From JACCZX01 sp040003315 (lineage in GTDB: Bacteria > Pseudomonadota > Gammaproteobacteria > Burkholderiales > Burkholderiaceae_F), in contig JBDUCU010000120.1 in assembly GCA_040003315.1 (NCBI GenBank), forward strand, positions 1 to 8,268: a stretch of DNA of 8,268 nt, in the 5' to 3' direction. The position numbers were made by a program, and so were the translations under genes. The notes under the pieces were generated by a model. The model made no database searches. It was not told the origin of the DNA and saw only the letters and a list, made by a program, of their open reading frames with translations. This document shows, piece by piece, positions 6,204 to 8,268 of the stretch. Within the stretch, counting starts at the first letter, position 1; each line of letters opens with the position of its first letter.

Positions 6204-7412
6204 CTAGCGAGAACCGCCGGTCAGCGCCTGCGCAAGATCACGCTTCAGGTCGGCCACCGACTCCAGCCCCACCGCGATGCGGATCAGCGCCTCGGTGATC
6301 CCGGCTCGCTCCCGGTCCGCCTGCGAAATCCGGCCGTGCGTGGTGGTTGCTGGGTGCGTGATCGTCGACCGTGTGTCGCCGAGGTTGGCCGTGATCGATA
6401 TCGTGCGCACCGAATCGATCACGCGCCAGGCGCGCTCGCGCCCAGACGCCGCATCGGCTTTGACCTCAAACGCCACGACGGCGCCTGGCTGCGAGTGTTG
6501 CCGACGCGCGAGCGCGGCCTGCGGATGGGATTCAAGTCCGGGGAAAAACACACGATCCACTTCCGGTCGCCGCTCGAGCCACTGCGCCAGCTCCTGGGCC
6601 GAATCGCTTTGCGCGCGCATCCGTATCGCCAGAGTCTCGAGGCCTTTGAGCAAAACCCATGCGTTGAACGGCGACAGGCTCGGGCCGCTGCTACGCAGAA
6701 CAGGTAGCACCTGCTCGCGGATGAACTGCTTCGAGCCGAGAACTGCGCCGCCCATCACGCGGCCCTGCCCGTCCAGATATTTGGTCGCCGAGTGAATCAC
6801 GACGTCGACGCCGAACTCCAGAGGGCGCTGCAGTGCAGGCGTGCAAAAGCAGTTATCGACGACCGTCGTCGCACCGGCTGCACGGCCGAGTTCGCCAAAG
6901 TCTTGCAGATCGACAATCTCCATTAACGGATTGGACGGTGTTTCGCAGTAAAGCAGCCGCGTGCGGGCAGTGATGGCGCTGCGCCAGGCCTGCAGATCGG
7001 TCGCGTCGACGTAGGTCACGGTGATTGCAAAGCGCGACAGCAGATTGGAAAACAACTGGATCGTCGCGCCGAATACATTGGCTGCGCAGACCACATGGTC
7101 GCCGGCACGAAGCGTCGCGATGCAGGTGGCCATAATCGCGGCCATGCCAGATGCCGTTGCCAGACAGTCCTGCGCACCTTCGAGCGAGGCAAGGCGCTGC
7201 TCGAACATCGTTACAGTCGGATTGGTAAAGCGCGAGTAGACGTTGCCGGGTTCTGCCCCCGAAAATCTCGCGGCCGCCTGCGCACAGTCGTCAAACACGA
7301 AGCTCGACGTCAGAAAAACCGCTTCACTATGTTCGTTGAACCGCGTCCGTTCGGTGCCCGCGCGCACGGCGCGGGTTGCAAACGCAGGCAGTGGATCGAT
7401 CGGCTCGGACAT
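6204..7412 (-). CDS. metZ: O-succinylhomoserine sulfhydrylase (PLP-dependent)
   Basis: This is a 402-residue Cys/Met-metabolism PLP enzyme of the cystathionine gamma-synthase fold. MetZ makes homocysteine directly from O-succinylhomoserine and sulfide, bypassing cystathionine. The family regions are SRFTNPTVTMFEQRLASLEG (60-79), the cofactor-stacking region ATASGMAAI (85-93), CETPSNPLMEIVDL (156-169) and the PLP lysine K211 in HSATKYLDGQGRVMGG. The C-terminal SITANLGDTRSTITHPATTTHG (339-360) is typical of sulfhydrylases and gamma-synthases. The early FNEHSEAVFLTSSF block fits MetZ better than MetB or MetC, and the purF-metZ neighbourhood is common in proteobacteria. The ATG at 7412 is the first possible start because an in-frame TGA lies at 7427-7425. 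It is preceded by a SAM-II-like aptamer and a terminator hairpin. Substrate choice (succinyl versus acetyl ester) cannot be proven from sequence. Confidence 0.93.
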   Translation of the reverse strand: MSEPIDPLPAFATRAVRAGTERTRFNEHSEAVFLTSSFVFDDCAQAAARFSGAEPGNVYSRFTNPTVTMFEQRLASLEGAQDCLATASGMAAIMATCIATLRAGDHVVCAANVFGATIQLFSNLLSRFAITVTYVDATDLQAWRSAITARTRLLYCETPSNPLMEIVDLQDFGELGRAAGATTVVDNCFCTPALQRPLEFGVDVVIHSATKYLDGQGRVMGGAVLGSKQFIREQVLPVLRSSGPSLSPFNAWVLLKGLETLAIRMRAQSDSAQELAQWLERRPEVDRVFFPGLESHPQAALARRQHSQPGAVVAFEVKADAASGRERAWRVIDSVRTISITANLGDTRSTITHPATTTHGRISQADRERAGITEALIRIAVGLESVADLKRDLAQALTGGSR

Positions 7413-7449
7413 AAAAAACCCGCCTCACTGTGTTCTCAGCTAGGCGGGT
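7413..7449 (-). terminator. Rho-independent terminator/attenuator abutting the metZ start codon
   Basis: On the minus strand a perfect 8-bp stem pairs ACCCGCCT (7449-7442) with AGGCGGGT (7425-7418). It is extended by an inner CTG/CAG stem around the loop AGAACA, and is followed by six T (7418-7413) running directly into the metZ ATG at 7412. There is no T-tract on the plus-strand side, so it acts in the minus direction. The only Shine-Dalgarno candidate for metZ, GAGG at 7426-7423, lies mostly in the 3' arm. The hairpin could therefore block ribosome binding as well as end transcription. It may also serve as the purF terminator. Confidence 0.9.
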
Positions 7450-7474
7450 GCGTCACAGACTCGGCGTCACCATC

Positions 7475-7522
7475 GCTTTAGCCGAATTTGTTAAGCGCCC
7501 GCAAGCTGACTCAAATCGGCGC
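7475..7522 (-). ncRNA. SAM-II (metA-type) riboswitch aptamer in the metZ leader
   Basis: On the minus strand GCGCC (7522-7518) pairs perfectly with GGCGC (7499-7495) as P1. The 18-base loop begins GATTT, the conserved SAM-II segment that follows P1, and ends GCTTGC (7506-7501). Downstream comes TTAACAAATTCG (L3) and then GCTAAAGC (7482-7475). The pseudoknot P2 can form between GCTTGC and GCTAAAGC: two G-C/C-G pairs at each end and two U-A pairs, leaving the U and the third A unpaired. This matches the SAM-contacting arrangement in known SAM-II RNAs. P1, loop and L3 sizes match the marine and Agrobacterium examples I remember to within a few bases. The class normally controls methionine and SAM biosynthesis genes including metZ. 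Identification is by eye, without a covariance model. Confidence 0.86.
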
Positions 7523-7530
7523 GATGCGAA

Positions 7531-7536
7531 ATGATA
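7531..7536 (-). promoter_or_regulatory. Possible -10 box of a metZ promoter
   Basis: TATCAT on the minus strand (five of six consensus bases) would place a transcription start about seven bases downstream, next to the 5' edge of the SAM-II-like aptamer at 7522. The position is attractive, but 17 bp upstream there is only a poor -35 (TAGCCC, overlapping the purF stop). metZ could instead be read through from purF. Confidence 0.35.
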
Positions 7537-7556
7537 CCTGCGTGAGTGGATCCGGG

Positions 7557-8268
7557 CTAGTCCGCCTGCGCAAGGTTCAGATTCAGTTGCGAGTAGGGAT
7601 CGCTTTCAGCGATCGCCGCCAGCTCGCGCGCAGCTTCGAGCCGGTCCAGATATTCGGGTGTTACGTCGCCGGTGACGTACACGCCATCGAAGCAGCTTGC
7701 TTCAAAATTTTTCAAATGCGGCCCGAGCTCGAACACCGAGCGCTTCATCGCGTCGATATCCTGGTATACGAGTCCGTCGGCTTCGATCAAGCGCTGAATC
7801 TCCTCATCGGAACGTCCGTGCGCAATCAGTTCCTGACGGGTCGGCATGTCGATGCCATAGACGTTCGGATAACGCACGGGCGGCGCCGCCGATGCAAAGA
7901 TCACTTTATTCGCGCCCGCCTCGCGGGCCATGTTGACGATCTCGCGCGATGTAGTGCCGCGCACGATCGAGTCGTCGACCAGCAAGACGTTCTTCCCCTT
8001 GAACTCGGTGGGCAGCGCGCTGAGCTTCTGCCGGACGCTGCGCTTGCGCACCGCCTGACCGGGCATGATGAAGGTACGCCCAACATAGCGGTTCTTGAAA
8101 AACCCCTCGCGAAATTCGAGCCCGAGCTTGGCCGATAGCTGCATCGCCGCCGGGCGCGAAGTCTCAGGGATCGGCATCACGACGTCGATGTCGCCGGTCG
8201 GCAATTGCCTGCCAATCTTTTCGGCGAGATATTCGCCCATCTTGAGGCGCGAGCTGTAAACGCTGACG
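7557..8268 (-). CDS. purF: Amidophosphoribosyltransferase (3' part, 5' end outside window)
   Basis: This is the C-terminal 236 codons of PurF, which makes 5-phosphoribosylamine from PRPP and glutamine in the first committed step of purine synthesis. The visible part is the phosphoribosyltransferase domain. It contains VVMPIPETSRPAA (29-41 of the fragment), the FFKNRYVGRTFI flexible-loop region, and the PRPP-binding motif VLLVDDSIVRGTTS (94-107), followed by ASAAPPVRYPNVYGIDMPT. The N-terminal glutaminase domain is off the window edge. Frame and stop (TAG at 7559-7557) are clear, and the open frame continues to base 8268 without a start. The full protein is normally about 500 residues, so about half is seen. 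It lies 144 bases upstream of metZ. Confidence 0.97.
   Translation of the reverse strand, partial: VSVYSSRLKMGEYLAEKIGRQLPTGDIDVVMPIPETSRPAAMQLSAKLGLEFREGFFKNRYVGRTFIMPGQAVRKRSVRQKLSALPTEFKGKNVLLVDDSIVRGTTSREIVNMAREAGANKVIFASAAPPVRYPNVYGIDMPTRQELIAHGRSDEEIQRLIEADGLVYQDIDAMKRSVFELGPHLKNFEASCFDGVYVTGDVTPEYLDRLEAARELAAIAESDPYSQLNLNLAQAD

Noticed and set aside
7453..7473. Six-codon open frame (MVTPSL) in the metZ leader as a leader peptide for attenuation
   Set aside because: It has no run of methionine codons and no good ribosome binding site, and the aptamer explains the leader better.
7488..8138. 216-codon open frame on the plus strand, starting in the metZ leader
   Set aside because: It is a shadow of purF in a complementary frame. 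The minus strand encodes unmistakable PurF motifs and the plus-strand protein matches nothing I know.

Overview
The window looks like chromosomal housekeeping DNA of a betaproteobacterium, probably Burkholderiales. That placement is an inference from the GC-rich sequence, the isc gene order, MetZ-type methionine synthesis next to purF, and the protein sequences. Every gene I can support is on the minus strand, so the biological order runs from 8268 down to 1: purF (3' part only), metZ, a secreted cytochrome-c/Ig-like protein, iscR, iscS, iscU, iscA, hscB, hscA and fdx (5' part only). I see no insertion sequence, phage gene, tRNA, rRNA or CRISPR.

Region 7413-8268 holds the end of purF (purine synthesis) and a 144-base leader before metZ (direct sulfhydrylation of O-succinylhomoserine to homocysteine). 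The leader is the most interesting non-coding part. Bases 7522-7475 can be read as a SAM-II (metA-type) riboswitch aptamer: a 5-bp P1 stem, the GATTT segment, a GCTTGC pseudoknot strand and the hallmark GGCTAAAGC. A strong terminator hairpin follows, and its T-tract runs directly into the metZ start codon. A five-base pairing between the aptamer and the terminator's 5' arm gives a simple on/off model.

Region 5258-6203 holds a lone gene for an exported protein. It has a signal peptide, a single CXXCH haem site, a choice-of-anchor-D/ASH-like beta-sandwich, a Pro/Ala/Ser/Thr linker, and a Gly-Gly/hydrophobic/Arg C-terminal tail resembling a sorting signal. It has no obvious functional link to its neighbours and is the least understood gene here.

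Region 1-5214 is a complete-looking isc operon except that fdx is cut by the window edge. A strong sigma70 promoter (TTGACC, 18 bp, TATAAT) lies 74-103 bases upstream of iscR. A near-palindromic type-1 IscR site overlaps its -10 box and presumed start, which implies autorepression by [2Fe-2S]-IscR. IscS supplies sulfur, IscU is the scaffold, IscA is an A-type carrier, HscB/HscA release the cluster from IscU (its LPPVK recognition motif is intact), and ferredoxin supplies electrons. Genes are packed with 1- to 4-base overlaps or gaps of at most 26 bases, as expected for one translationally coupled transcript. All key catalytic and ligand residues visible in these proteins are intact.
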